Counted from the first letter of the stretch, positions 1-8,920 are shown. The stretch: 53,660 nucleotides of DNA from Opitutales bacterium (GCA_021772535.1 JAJFLV010000249.1:1-53660); one strand, 5' to 3'. Made by a program: numbers and translations. Notes: generated from the letters alone by a model not told the origin.

Positions 1-749
1 AGGGCCAGAAAATACTCAAGATTACCCTCCGCCCCGGCAACCTGCGACTCGCTATGGATAATTTCCTTACACAACGGGAGTTCGTCAGCGGCAAATTCAC
101 GGACCTCATTGAGCACCCGTTCCCGAATCCTGGAATCACGGATCACGCCTGCGGCCCGGTCCGCCTCGATTTTACGGGCCTCGAATTGCGGTTTTACCAA
201 TGCGATCAAATATCCCTCTGCGATCAACAGTGGCCAGACGGCAGGCAGCACTTTGCGCAGGGAAATAAAGGAAAGGTCGATCACGATGAGATCGAAAAGG
301 GGATGAGGGAGATCCTCTGCTTTAAGGTAGCGGGCATTTAATTTTTCCAGCGAGGTTACCCGCGGGTCACGGCGAAGTTTTTCGTGCAACTGGCCGTGGC
401 CAACATCGACACAGACGGCCGAGGCCGCCCCGCGCTGCAACAGGCAGTCGGTAAAGCCGCCGGTGGAGGCGCCCACATCGAGAATCGATCTTCCTTTTAT
501 TTCGAGGGGGAAATTTTCCAGGAAACCCTCCAGCTTTTCGGCCCCCCGACCCACATATCGTGGCGGTTGTCGAAGGGTCAGGGAAATGTCTTCAGGCACC
601 GATTTGCCCGGCTTATCGAGGATACCGTGGGCATCGCGGACATTGCCTGCCATGATGAAAGAGCGGGCTTGCGATCGAGTGGGACAGGCCTCTCGTTTCA
701 CCAGCAGTTCATCAAGCCGCATTTTTCGTTTTCTTATCTCGCGTGCCAT
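1..749 (-). CDS. tlyA: TlyA-family rRNA 2'-O-methyltransferase (3' end cut by window)
   Basis: Translating the minus strand from an ATG at 749 gives an open frame to the left edge. An N-terminal S4-like RNA-binding segment (MRLDELLVKRE) is followed by a FtsJ/RrmJ-type SAM methyltransferase domain with the SAM loop LDVGASTGGFTDCLL, the acidic motif VIDLSFISLRKVL and the VKPQFE motif. These are hallmarks of TlyA/YqxC 'hemolysin A' proteins, which 2'-O-methylate cytidines in rRNA. The visible part is about 249 residues and ends in GAEGNLEYFLAL, close to the usual C-terminus, so probably only a few residues are missing. An alternative start is the ATG at 719, which begins directly at the S4 motif. 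The gene is divergent from mraZ. Family assignment is firm; the exact rRNA target is not visible. Confidence 0.88.
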   Translation of the reverse strand, partial: MAREIRKRKMRLDELLVKREACPTRSQARSFIMAGNVRDAHGILDKPGKSVPEDISLTLRQPPRYVGRGAEKLEGFLENFPLEIKGRSILDVGASTGGFTDCLLQRGAASAVCVDVGHGQLHEKLRRDPRVTSLEKLNARYLKAEDLPHPLFDLIVIDLSFISLRKVLPAVWPLLIAEGYLIALVKPQFEARKIEADRAAGVIRDSRIRERVLNEVREFAADELPLCKEIIHSESQVAGAEGNLEYFLA

Positions 750-936
750 TAATTTCCGGTATTTCCGCCATGCTCTCCTATTTTGGACAATTTTGCTGAA
801 TTAACCGTCAGGAGCATAATCGGGGCAAATACCATAAAAATTTCAAAAATTCTTAATAATCAAGGCATTTATGCTTGACCAGGGTGGGGCAAAATGTCAA
901 AAAATGTCAAATAATGGTGAATTCTCGATAAACATA
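750..936. other. Divergent intergenic region between tlyA and mraZ
   Basis: This 187-base AT-rich stretch separates the divergent tlyA and mraZ starts and should hold both promoters. The four-copy 10-bp repeat at 885-919 lies in its right half. A TTGACC hexamer at 875-880 could be a -35 element, but I found no convincing -10 at proper spacing. No small gene is supported here. The open frame upstream of mraZ that reaches 871 is explained by mraZ starting later, at 937. Confidence 0.5.
885..919 (+). promoter_or_regulatory. Candidate MraZ operator: four 10-bp-spaced repeats
   Basis: Four pentamers recur at exact 10-bp spacing: TGGGG at 885, TGTCA at 895, TGTCA at 905 and TGGTG at 915. They are joined by A-rich 5-base linkers. 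MraZ proteins of other bacteria bind tandem TGGGN/GTGGG-type repeats spaced one helical turn apart just upstream of mraZ and repress the dcw operon. The position, 18 bases before the mraZ ATG, and the period match that architecture. Two of the four copies are degenerate, so the match is structural rather than exact. Confidence 0.55.
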
Positions 937-1386
937 ATGAGTCAATTCGGCACAGAGCCTTTTTATGTCGGTCATTACCGGCACCGGCTCGATTCCAAAA
1001 ATCGAGTGACAATCCCCTCCAAGTGGAGATTTCGAGGGGATGATGCCGATATTTATCTGGCGTGGGCTCATCCTGAGGGATTTGTAGCTGTCTATCCTCC
1101 CCGAAAGGTAGAGGAATTTCGCCAAAAAATCAATAATATCAGCGAAAGCGATCCCCGAGGACAGCGAATTTTGCGCCAGCTTTTCGGCAGGGCCCATCAA
1201 TTCGGCTGCGACCGGCAGGGCCGGATCAAAATTCAGGATGACCTGGTAGAGAGGACATCGCTGACCAAAGACGTGGCCCTGGTCGGCCTGGGGGAAACCT
1301 TCAACCTGTGGAGCGCGGAACGCTACGAAGAGGTGGAGAAGGAGGACTTCGACCTGCTGGCAGCCATGCGGGATTTCGGAATTTGA
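937..1386 (+). CDS. mraZ: MraZ, dcw-cluster transcriptional regulator
   Basis: Encodes 149 residues, usual for MraZ. It contains the two SpoVT/AbrB-like half-domains, each with the DxxxR signature: DSKNR in RLDSKNRVTIPSKWR near residue 20, and DRQGR in FGCDRQGRIKIQDDL near residue 90. MraZ forms ring-shaped oligomers that bind repeats upstream of its own gene and repress cell-division genes. I chose the ATG at 937 because MSQFGTEPFYVGHY is the family-like N-terminus. The frame is open back to 871, but that extension would run through the candidate operator repeats. No strong Shine-Dalgarno precedes 937. It is the first gene of the dcw cluster, 35 bases before the next ORF. Confidence 0.93.
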   Translation: MSQFGTEPFYVGHYRHRLDSKNRVTIPSKWRFRGDDADIYLAWAHPEGFVAVYPPRKVEEFRQKINNISESDPRGQRILRQLFGRAHQFGCDRQGRIKIQDDLVERTSLTKDVALVGLGETFNLWSAERYEEVEKEDFDLLAAMRDFGI

Positions 1387-1421
1387 TCTTCATTTAATCC
1401 GGAGGAGGAAATTTAAAACCG

Positions 1422-1634
1422 ATGCCAACGAAGTTGAACGATAAACTTAAAGAGAACGGGATACTTTATTCAGGCAATGTGCGCCATTACTCGGAGTGGA
1501 ATTTAGGCAGTCCTAAAATCCAGGATGGAAAGCCGGAGCAATCCTACGATACCGCCCAATTTCTCCAAAAAACCACCCATAACCCCTTATCTGTCTGCTG
1601 GAAAATCTTTCTTCATGTCATCCGTATGCGTTGA
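1422..1634 (+). CDS. Small ORF with strong ribosome-binding site between mraZ and rsmH
   Basis: A 70-codon frame starts 13 bases after a near-perfect Shine-Dalgarno (GGAGGAGG at 1401-1408), the strongest site in this part of the cluster. The product is mostly hydrophilic (MPTKLNDKLKENGILYSG at the N-terminus), with a short hydrophobic C-terminal patch ending in VIRMR. I recognise no family. It stops 19 bases before the preferred rsmH start at 1654, which itself lacks a Shine-Dalgarno, so translation of this ORF could feed ribosomes into rsmH. It may be a real small protein, a translational-coupling leader, or a chance frame behind a site whose true start is unclear. Confidence 0.45.
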   Translation: MPTKLNDKLKENGILYSGNVRHYSEWNLGSPKIQDGKPEQSYDTAQFLQKTTHNPLSVCWKIFLHVIRMR

Positions 1635-1653
1635 TCTCCTGAACCCCATCGCC

Positions 1654-2598
1654 ATGGCCGGCCACCAACCAGTGTTGCTGTCGGAAGCGTTAGCCTTCCT
1701 TAATCCTTGCTCCCACACCAAACTGCTAGATTGCACATTCGGTGGTGGCGGCCATGCGCGATCTTTTCTCAATGCCGCTCCGGGGACAACTGTTACCGCG
1801 CTTGATTGCGATCCGGAGGCATCCAGCCGGGCAGTGGCTCTGGAGGCGGAATTCGGTCCCAGATTTCGTTTTCAGGATTTAAATTTCGGCCAACTGGATC
1901 GACTTGAAGAAAGCGGGTTCGGCTGTGTGTTGTTCGACCTTGGCCTTTCCTCATTTCAGCTGGATGTTGCGGAGAGAGGATTTTCTTTTCGATTGGAAGG
2001 TCCGGCCGACATGCGTCTGGATCCGCGGGTGGGCCAATCAGCAAGCGAATTTCTGGAAAAGGCGCCTAAAGAAGAGATCGTTCGGGCAATTCGCAATTTC
2101 GGAGAAGAGAAGCGTTGGAGAAGGGTTGTCGGGGCCATACTGTCGGCCCGTGGCACTGGAGTTTTAAGCAATACCTCCCGCCTGGCTGCCTTGATCGCTT
2201 CCGTGGCAGGAAATAGACCTCCTCGAACTACTCGCATACACCCGGCCACGAAGTCATTCCAAGGAATTCGCCTGGCGGTCAACCGGGAGCTGGAGAACCT
2301 GGAATTCGCCCTACCCATAGCCTTTGCCAAGCTGGCCCCCGGCGGTGTCATGGTGGTGATCAGTTTTCATTCACTGGAAGACCGCCTGGTAAAACGGTTT
2401 TTCCGTCGAATGGCAGGAAAGGCGGAGCACTCCGGTGATTCATTACCGGAGCAACTTCGCCATCGTCGCGCAAACTTGCCGATGAACCGGCCTATTCGGC
2501 CAGGGGAAGAGGAAGTCGCCCGGAATCCGCGAAGTCGATCAGCACGACTCAGGGCGCTGCAAAAATTGGAAATCGAAAGTAATGGGATCGAGGTATGA
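1654..2598 (+). CDS. rsmH: 16S rRNA m4C1402 methyltransferase RsmH (MraW)
   Basis: Encodes 314 residues from the ATG at 1654, giving the typical N-terminus MAGHQPVLLSEAL. The SAM-binding motif LLDCTFGGGGHARSFL follows, then DLGLSSFQLDVAERGFSF and the C-terminal VVISFHSLEDRLVKRFFR block, all diagnostic of MraW/RsmH. The enzyme N4-methylates C1402 of 16S rRNA. The frame is open upstream to 1525, and an ATG at 1615 is possible, but residues before 1654 show no conservation signature and a low-complexity Pro-rich run. No Shine-Dalgarno precedes 1654, which fits coupling to the upstream small ORF. The stop overlaps the ftsL start (ATGA). Confidence 0.93.
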   Translation: MAGHQPVLLSEALAFLNPCSHTKLLDCTFGGGGHARSFLNAAPGTTVTALDCDPEASSRAVALEAEFGPRFRFQDLNFGQLDRLEESGFGCVLFDLGLSSFQLDVAERGFSFRLEGPADMRLDPRVGQSASEFLEKAPKEEIVRAIRNFGEEKRWRRVVGAILSARGTGVLSNTSRLAALIASVAGNRPPRTTRIHPATKSFQGIRLAVNRELENLEFALPIAFAKLAPGGVMVVISFHSLEDRLVKRFFRRMAGKAEHSGDSLPEQLRHRRANLPMNRPIRPGEEEVARNPRSRSARLRALQKLEIESNGIEV

Positions 2599-3011
2599 AT
2601 TTGGATAATACAAGCGCCAGGACAAATTCTTTTACCCGCAAGGCTCTCTTGCTGATCATGGCAATTTTGCTGGTTTCGGCCATCGGAGGGCTCAGTCTGG
2701 TCTGGCTGCGGCAGGAATCTTCCCTTCAGGCCCTGAGAGGTCAGAGTCATGAAAAAGAAATTGCCCGCCTGGAACGCCGGCTCCATCAGCTGGACGCAAA
2801 AATCGCGTCCGTCCACCAGCCCGAATTCTTGAAAGAACTGGTTCGCCAACGGGGACTGCCGCTGGTTGCACCTCGAGGAAACCAAACGGTGCATCTGCCG
2901 GCCATTCCGGAGCGGGAACGCATTGTCAGCAAGGAGTCTGTGGAAACGCTCTTCTCCTCCTATGATTTAGCCCTTTTTTCCATCGAATCCCGCATCCCGG
3001 AAACCGAATGA
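2595..3011 (+). CDS. ftsL: FtsL-like bitopic division protein
   Basis: Encodes 138 residues: a short cytoplasmic N-terminus, one transmembrane helix at about residues 17-38, and a periplasmic coiled-coil-like stretch (residues 40-75, rich in E, R, L and Q, e.g. EKEIARLERRLHQLDAKI). FtsL sequences diverge strongly, so the call rests on topology and on position between rsmH and ftsI, where ftsL normally lies. FtsL joins FtsQ/DivIB and FtsB in the complex that activates FtsWI. The gene overlaps both neighbours by 4 bases (ATGA), implying tight translational coupling. The C-terminal 60 residues are longer than in E. coli FtsL and resemble nothing I know. Confidence 0.72.
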   Translation: MNLDNTSARTNSFTRKALLLIMAILLVSAIGGLSLVWLRQESSLQALRGQSHEKEIARLERRLHQLDAKIASVHQPEFLKELVRQRGLPLVAPRGNQTVHLPAIPERERIVSKESVETLFSSYDLALFSIESRIPETE

Positions 3012-4804
3012 GCAAAGCCTTTATTGCAAGTTGGAGGCTCGGCCTAGTTGGAATAGCCGTGTTGGTCGCCTTTACCTGCATCTTCGGGCGATTGTATTAT
3101 TTGCACATTTGGGAAAGCAAGGAGTTGTTAAGGTTGGCCGAGAATAGCCGGCGGAAACTGGAAACAAAACACTCCCGGCGGGGGAATATCCTCGATGCCC
3201 GGGGCAACCTTCTGGCCTCTACCCGGACGGCGATGGAGGTAGGTGTGGACCCTCAGGCCGTGGACCCGAAAGATTTGCCGAAACTTCCTTTGCTTGCTTA
3301 TTACACGGGCATTTCCCTGGAGGAGTTGGAAAAACGGTTTAAAAATAAAACCTATCCGACTCGGGATAGTTATGGCCGCCAGGTGCGTCTTGTCCGTTGG
3401 AGCAAAATATCCGAGAGAGTCTCCGAAGATACCTATGGGAAAATAATGGCCCTTCAGATAGCCGGGGTTTATGGCAATCGCAAATACGAGCGCATTTATC
3501 CCGGACGGGAATTGGCCGCCCATGTCACCGGGTTTCTCAATAAGGAAGGTCAATCGGTCGGTGGTGTGGAGAGTTATCTCGATTTTTACTTACGGGGCCA
3601 GGATGGCTGGCGAGAAACCGAAATGGACGGCCATCGTCAGGAAATGGCCCGTTTTCGGACCCGGGAAGTCGAAGCTGTGGATGGGTTTCATGTCGAAACA
3701 ACCATCGATATGGTGGTGCAAAACATCATCGAAGAGGAAATATCCAGCCTCGTTGAGCAGTATAACCCAAAGTCGGCGACCATCATTGCAAGTGAACCGT
3801 CTACCGGATTCATTCTTGGTCTGGCCAATTACCCAAATTTCGATCCCAACGCTTTTTGGCTCTACCCCGTGGATAGCCACCGCAACCGGGCGGCAACCGA
3901 TATTCTGGAACCGGGATCTACTTTTAAAATCGTGGCTGCCAGCGGGGCTCTCAACGAGGGGCTTGTTAATCCCAACAGTTTGTTCGATTGCAGTGTTTCC
4001 GAAGCCGCATACGGTGGTCGTCTGGTCAATCTGCCAGGAGATTCCACACCGCGTGGAACTCTCACGGTCCACGACATCGTGTCCAAATCAAGCAACCGCG
4101 GAGCCGCCCAATTGGGCATGCTTTTGGGGGCGGACAAACTTTACAATTACGCCCGCGCTTTCGGATTTGGTGAAAAAAGCGGATTCAACCTGTGTTCTGA
4201 AACGAGGGGCATGTTGCACGAGGTGGCCGACTGGGATGGCCTCACCATCAGCCGGCTTCCCATCGGACACGCCGTTGGGGCGACCCCGTTGCAAATCCAT
4301 TACGCCATGTCCGTCATGGCCAATGACGGTGTGCTCATGACTCCACGGGTGGTTCGGCGGGTTCTCGACCATGAAGGCCGCACAGTGGTAAGTTTTTCCC
4401 CGCGGGCGAAACGCCGGGTGGTCAGCGCAAGCACTGCCCAAACAATGGCCCGTTTCCTGGCCGACGTGGCAAAAACGGGAGGAACCGCTCCGCGCGCAGC
4501 CATTGCTGGTTACGAGGTGGCGGGAAAGACGGGCACTTCGCAAAAAATTATCGATGGGAAGTATTCGCATAGCCGACATGTGGCGACCTTCAGTGGATTT
4601 TTCCCCGCTTCCCGGCCCCAATTAGTCATCACCGTGATTGTGGATGAGCCTCAACTTCCCGGCATCGGTTATGGCGGTCGAGTAGCGGCGCCCGTTTTCA
4701 AGGAGATTGCGCTACAATTAATTCAATACCTGGCCATTCAACCGCCAACGCCTCTGGGGGAGACACTGGCCTTAATGGAGGAGAGCCATGCCCGAAACTA
4801 TTAA
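3008..4804 (+). CDS. ftsI: Septal peptidoglycan transpeptidase FtsI (PBP3, class B)
   Basis: Encodes 598 residues. An N-terminal membrane anchor at about residues 9-31 is followed by the class B dimerisation domain (RRGNILDARGNLLA motif near 57) and the penicillin-binding transpeptidase domain. Catalytic motifs are intact: SxxK as Ser304 in EPGSTFKIV, SxN as SSN at 361-363, and KTG at 507-509 (GKTGTSQK). FtsI crosslinks septal peptidoglycan with the SEDS polymerase FtsW, encoded later in the cluster. No PASTA domain is visible. It overlaps ftsL by 4 bases and murE by 17 bases. Confidence 0.96.
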   Translation: MSKAFIASWRLGLVGIAVLVAFTCIFGRLYYLHIWESKELLRLAENSRRKLETKHSRRGNILDARGNLLASTRTAMEVGVDPQAVDPKDLPKLPLLAYYTGISLEELEKRFKNKTYPTRDSYGRQVRLVRWSKISERVSEDTYGKIMALQIAGVYGNRKYERIYPGRELAAHVTGFLNKEGQSVGGVESYLDFYLRGQDGWRETEMDGHRQEMARFRTREVEAVDGFHVETTIDMVVQNIIEEEISSLVEQYNPKSATIIASEPSTGFILGLANYPNFDPNAFWLYPVDSHRNRAATDILEPGSTFKIVAASGALNEGLVNPNSLFDCSVSEAAYGGRLVNLPGDSTPRGTLTVHDIVSKSSNRGAAQLGMLLGADKLYNYARAFGFGEKSGFNLCSETRGMLHEVADWDGLTISRLPIGHAVGATPLQIHYAMSVMANDGVLMTPRVVRRVLDHEGRTVVSFSPRAKRRVVSASTAQTMARFLADVAKTGGTAPRAAIAGYEVAGKTGTSQKIIDGKYSHSRHVATFSGFFPASRPQLVITVIVDEPQLPGIGYGGRVAAPVFKEIALQLIQYLAIQPPTPLGETLALMEESHARNY

Positions 4805-6377
4805 AAGTTCAACCTTTTCCTCTTCTCATTGCGACCTTCTTATTGCCCCGGAGGAAGATACAATTTTATATGACAAAAGTTCCCCCACCGCGATGGAACC
4901 GCAACTGCATAAACTGTTTTCCGGAATTTCTCTTGTGGCTCGTCGCGGCGAACTCGACTGCCGGGTAAAAAGCCTCGAAACGGATAGCCGCCGGGTTGCC
5001 CCCGGGTCTCTTTTTTTCGCCCTGCAAGGTTTGAAAACCGATGGAAATTTTTTTGTCGAGGAGGCCATTGAAAGAGGAGCCAGGGCGATTGTCTCAAGCA
5101 GCCCTCCGCTTGATCGGGAAGGCGTTTGTTTCCTTCAGGTTGAGGATATCCGCGGTGTTCTGGCGAATGTTGCCGCCCGTTTTTTTCAACATCCGGAGAT
5201 GGACCTTGAAGTGGTTGGGGTAACAGGGACGAATGGTAAAACCACCGTTGCCCATCTGGTCCATTATTTTTTAAATACCGGTGGAGCTTCTTGCGGAATG
5301 CTTGGCACGGTTAAGTATGATTTGGGGGGGCGAACGATTCCGGCCAGTCGTACGACCCCGGAATCACCCGAAATTTACTCCATGCTGGCTCAAATGAGAA
5401 ACTACGGATGCCGGCGGGCCGTTATGGAAGTGAGTTCACATGGCATTGATCAGCAGCGGGTGCAAGGGCTGCCTTTCAAGGTGGCTGCCTTTTTAAACCT
5501 TACCCGCGACCATATTGATTATCATTCCGGCATGGAGGAATACTTCGAGGTAAAGTCGGGGCTATTGACCGGAAAAACTGGCAGTGTACCCGAAGTGACC
5601 ATCGTCAATATCGACGATCCCTACGGGCAACGACTGGCGGAAAGGATTTCCGGAAAAAGCAAACTCATCACCTTTGGAGAAAACTTCAAATCCAGTTTTC
5701 GTGCCGCAAACCTGAGTCTAAATGCCGACGAAACCTCTTTTGACCTGCGGTGGGATAATAAAACCATGCCTGTAAGTTCTCCATTGTTGGGCCGCTACAA
5801 TGTGAGCAACCTGCTGGCCGCTTTCGCCATCTGCCACAGCCTGGGCTGCGATGTGGAGAGATTAATCGATCGATTGGAGGGTTTTGCCGGAGTTCCGGGT
5901 CGCATGGAAAAGGTGGATGCCGGACAACCTTTCAACGTGCTGGTTGATTATGCTCACACCGATGATGCCTTGCAAAACACTCTCGATATGTTGCGAGCAA
6001 TTACCCCGAGAAGGCTGTTGGCGGTATTTGGCTGCGGGGGAGACCGCGACAGGAATAAACGCCCGCTTATGACCCACGCCGTGATGGACCGCTGTGATAA
6101 TTGCTGGGCCACCTCGGACAATCCCCGCAGTGAATCCCCGGAAGCCATTTTCGAAGATATGAAAGCAGGTGTCGTCCACCCTTGTGGAATTAATTTTGTG
6201 GAAGGGCGCAGGCGGGCGATCAGCTTGGCCCTGGACAATTGCAATCCTGGCGATTGCCTGCTCATCGCCGGTAAGGGCCACGAAACCTACCAGGAAATCG
6301 CCGATTCGGTTTTGCCCTTTGACGACCGGTTGATAGCCCTCGAACTTTTAAGCAAAAAACGATTGATCCAAACCTGA
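4788..6377 (+). CDS. murE: UDP-MurNAc-L-Ala-D-Glu:meso-DAP ligase MurE
   Basis: Encodes 529 residues with the Mur-ligase fold: N-terminal UDP-binding domain, central ATPase with P-loop GTNGKTT (residues 147-153), and C-terminal domain. The DNPR motif at residues 444-447 is the signature of meso-diaminopimelate-specific MurE, so the peptidoglycan is predicted to be the DAP type. The ATG at 4788 has a good Shine-Dalgarno (GGAGGAG just upstream) and lies inside the end of ftsI. An internal ATG at 4893 would remove a 35-residue extension with no clear family similarity, so the N-terminus is the one uncertain point. Confidence 0.95.
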   Translation: MPETIKSSTFSSSHCDLLIAPEEDTILYDKSSPTAMEPQLHKLFSGISLVARRGELDCRVKSLETDSRRVAPGSLFFALQGLKTDGNFFVEEAIERGARAIVSSSPPLDREGVCFLQVEDIRGVLANVAARFFQHPEMDLEVVGVTGTNGKTTVAHLVHYFLNTGGASCGMLGTVKYDLGGRTIPASRTTPESPEIYSMLAQMRNYGCRRAVMEVSSHGIDQQRVQGLPFKVAAFLNLTRDHIDYHSGMEEYFEVKSGLLTGKTGSVPEVTIVNIDDPYGQRLAERISGKSKLITFGENFKSSFRAANLSLNADETSFDLRWDNKTMPVSSPLLGRYNVSNLLAAFAICHSLGCDVERLIDRLEGFAGVPGRMEKVDAGQPFNVLVDYAHTDDALQNTLDMLRAITPRRLLAVFGCGGDRDRNKRPLMTHAVMDRCDNCWATSDNPRSESPEAIFEDMKAGVVHPCGINFVEGRRRAISLALDNCNPGDCLLIAGKGHETYQEIADSVLPFDDRLIALELLSKKRLIQT

Positions 6378-6390
6378 ACTCCTTCGAGCC

Positions 6391-7812
6391 ATGCCTGCAT
6401 TCGAACCAAAACAATTAAGCCAATGGGCTCAATCCAAGTGGAAGAGAAAAGTCACCAGGCCCATCACCGGATTTTCCATTGATACGCGCAACCTCCAACC
6501 GGGCGAGATATTTGTCGCACTCAAAACGCCCCGGCGGGACGGGCACGATTTCCTCGAATACGCCACACAGCGCGGGGCATCGGGGGCGATTGTCTCACGA
6601 ATCAATACCAACATACGACTGCCGCAATTGTTGGTCGACGATCCCCTCGATGCCTTGCAAACCATCGCGGCAAAATGGCGCCAGCAATTCGATGGACCGG
6701 TTATCGGCATCACCGGCAGTGTCGGTAAAACCTCAACCCGGGATCTTCTTGCACTTCTTTTGGGTGAAGAGGGTGTGCATCGGACCAAAGAGAACTTCAA
6801 CAACCAGATCGGGGTGCCGCTTTCGCTCCTGGCAATTTTTCCCGATCGCCATCGATGCGCGGTGGTGGAAGCTGGATCCAGCTCGCCTGGAGAACTCGAA
6901 ATACTTGCCAAAATCATTGATGCCACGGCCAGCCTCATAACCGGGATATCACCTACCCATCTGGAGGGCTTCGGCACGGTCGAGCAGGTGGCCCGCGAAA
7001 AGGCTTATCTGGGTTGTTATACACGACCGGACGGAACCGTTATTTTCCCGCACTATTGCACTCAGTTTTCCAGTTTTGATAATTTTCCTGCCACTTCCAT
7101 CATCCTGGCTCCGGAAAACACTTCGGGTCCGATCAACCTGCCCGCCTCCCAGGTTGTTTATTGGAGGGAAAAACGGGGCAGTCGACCCGCCGGAGGTTGT
7201 TGCTTGACTCTCAAACAGTCACCCGAGGGAGAGAAGAGGTTTGATCTGCCGCCGGTCAGCCCGGGGATGGTTTGCAACGCCGCCCTGGCCATTGTCATGG
7301 CGGGAGAGATGGGAGTGGAGGATGAAAAAATCCAGGAAAGGCTCAACCTCTGGCAGCCAGCTAGCTTGCGGGGTGAAATTATCCAATATGGGGGAACCCT
7401 TTACTATGTCGATTGTTACAATGCCAGTCCTGCCTCCATGGTCGATGCTTTTGCCTCATTCGAGCTTAACATTCCACCCGAACTGCCGCGCCTTTACATT
7501 CTCGGCTGTATGGCCGAACTGGGCGACCGGTCCGCGGAATTGCATCTCGAGGTGGGCGAACAGCTCAAGCTTCGCCCTCAGGACAAGGTCCTGATTTGCG
7601 GGGCCGATGCGGCCAGCCTGCGTCAAGGCCTGATTTACGCAGGCAATGAGGAAGAGCAGGTGACTATCATTGATTCTCCAGAGGAGGCTTCGCAGGAACT
7701 GACCGGTTTTGAGGGCGCCGTGCTCCTCAAGGGAAGCCGCGCCTACCACCTGGAAACCCTTCTGCCCGGCACTGAGTTGAATCTGGAAGTAGAGAATAGA
7801 AAAGCATGTTGA
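6391..7812 (+). CDS. murF: UDP-MurNAc-tripeptide:D-Ala-D-Ala ligase MurF
   Basis: Encodes 473 residues with Mur-ligase domains: an N-terminal substrate domain (SIDTRNLQPGEIFVALK), the ATP-binding P-loop ITGSVGKTSTRD (residues 107-118), the KENFNNQIGVPLSLL motif typical of MurF, and a C-terminal domain with YNASPASMVDAF. MurF adds the D-Ala-D-Ala dipeptide, supplied by Ddl encoded downstream, completing the UDP-MurNAc-pentapeptide. It starts 13 bases after murE and overlaps mraY by 7 bases, so it is part of the same operon. Confidence 0.95.
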   Translation: MPAFEPKQLSQWAQSKWKRKVTRPITGFSIDTRNLQPGEIFVALKTPRRDGHDFLEYATQRGASGAIVSRINTNIRLPQLLVDDPLDALQTIAAKWRQQFDGPVIGITGSVGKTSTRDLLALLLGEEGVHRTKENFNNQIGVPLSLLAIFPDRHRCAVVEAGSSSPGELEILAKIIDATASLITGISPTHLEGFGTVEQVAREKAYLGCYTRPDGTVIFPHYCTQFSSFDNFPATSIILAPENTSGPINLPASQVVYWREKRGSRPAGGCCLTLKQSPEGEKRFDLPPVSPGMVCNAALAIVMAGEMGVEDEKIQERLNLWQPASLRGEIIQYGGTLYYVDCYNASPASMVDAFASFELNIPPELPRLYILGCMAELGDRSAELHLEVGEQLKLRPQDKVLICGADAASLRQGLIYAGNEEEQVTIIDSPEEASQELTGFEGAVLLKGSRAYHLETLLPGTELNLEVENRKAC

Positions 7813-8906
7813 GCTACCTGGCAGATTTGGAGGAAATATTCGGACCCTTCCGGCTCTTTCGCTATCTGACTTTACGCAGTGTATTGGCCGCCGGAACCGC
7901 TTTGGTTTTCGGCTTTGCCCTGGCCCCGTGGCTTCTTGGCCGGTTGCGCGCATTCAACGTTTCCCAAATCCTGAGGGAAGCCTCGGAAGTGGGAGAACTG
8001 GCCTCTCTGCACGCGGGTAAAAAAGACACCCCAACCATGGGAGGACTCCTCATATTCGGCTCCATCATGGTAAGTTCCCTTCTCTGGGCCCGGCCCAATA
8101 TTTACGTCCTGGTGGCGCTCTTCGTTTTTACCGCCCTGACGGCAATTGGTTTTGCAGACGATTACTTCAAAATCACGCACCGAAGCAGCGGCGGACTTTC
8201 CAGCCGGGCCAAGCTGCTTTGGCAATTAGTCATCACTCTGGCGGCAATGGCCGCCCTGCTCCTAAACAGCCAATCCAGCACCCTCATGACCGAATTATGG
8301 GTGCCCTTTATCAAGGATCCATTGATCCATTCGATGCCGATCTGGTTCATGGCTTTTTTCCTCTTTCTCGTCCTCGCCGGTTCCAGCAACGCCATCAACC
8401 TAACCGATGGGATCGATGGGCTTGCCATCGGCTGCACCGTATCGGTGGCGCTGGTTTATGGGATCATGGCCTATGCCGCCGGCCACGCCATTATTTCGGA
8501 ATACCTTTTTATCAGCAATGTACCGGGATCGGGAGAGCTGGCCGTTATCTGCGCCGCGATGGTGGGGGCGAGCCTGGCCTTTCTGTGGTACAACGCCTAT
8601 CCGGCAGAGGTCTTTATGGGCGACACCGGATCGCTTGCCCTGGGCGGTTTGATCGGAGTCATTGCATTCATGATCCATCAACCGATCACGCTCATCATTG
8701 TGGGCGGAATATTTGTCATGGAAGCTTTATCCGTCATCATTCAGGTAGTTTCCTTCAAGACCCGTCGCAAGAGAGTTTTCCGCATGTCTCCCATACACCA
8801 TCATTTCGAACTGAAAGGCTGGGCCGAAGCAAAAGTGGTCATCAGGTTTTGGATATTATCATTAATTTTTGCTATTTCCGGCCTGGCTACTTTAAAACTT
8901 CGTTAA
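7806..8906 (+). CDS. mraY: Phospho-MurNAc-pentapeptide translocase MraY
   Basis: Encodes 366 residues with about ten hydrophobic segments. MraY signatures are present: KKDTPTMGGLLI near residue 75, the magnesium and catalytic motif FADDYFKITHRSSGG, NLTDGIDGLAIG, NAYPAEVFMGDTGSLALGG, and the HHHFELKGW histidine cluster near the C-terminus. MraY transfers phospho-MurNAc-pentapeptide to undecaprenyl phosphate, forming lipid I at the inner membrane. Its start overlaps the end of murF by 7 bases. murD begins 14 bases after its stop. Confidence 0.97.
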   Translation: MLSYLADLEEIFGPFRLFRYLTLRSVLAAGTALVFGFALAPWLLGRLRAFNVSQILREASEVGELASLHAGKKDTPTMGGLLIFGSIMVSSLLWARPNIYVLVALFVFTALTAIGFADDYFKITHRSSGGLSSRAKLLWQLVITLAAMAALLLNSQSSTLMTELWVPFIKDPLIHSMPIWFMAFFLFLVLAGSSNAINLTDGIDGLAIGCTVSVALVYGIMAYAAGHAIISEYLFISNVPGSGELAVICAAMVGASLAFLWYNAYPAEVFMGDTGSLALGGLIGVIAFMIHQPITLIIVGGIFVMEALSVIIQVVSFKTRRKRVFRMSPIHHHFELKGWAEAKVVIRFWILSLIFAISGLATLKLR

Positions 8907-8920
8907 ACCGGTTTCGCACT

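Noticed and set aside
54-752. Several + strand frames in the first 750 bases
   Set aside because: They are shadows of the minus-strand tlyA gene, whose motifs read continuously to the window edge.
8219-8920. Long upstream extension of the murD frame inside mraY
   Set aside because: It is an out-of-frame reading of mraY; MurD homology and the normal N-terminus begin at 8921.
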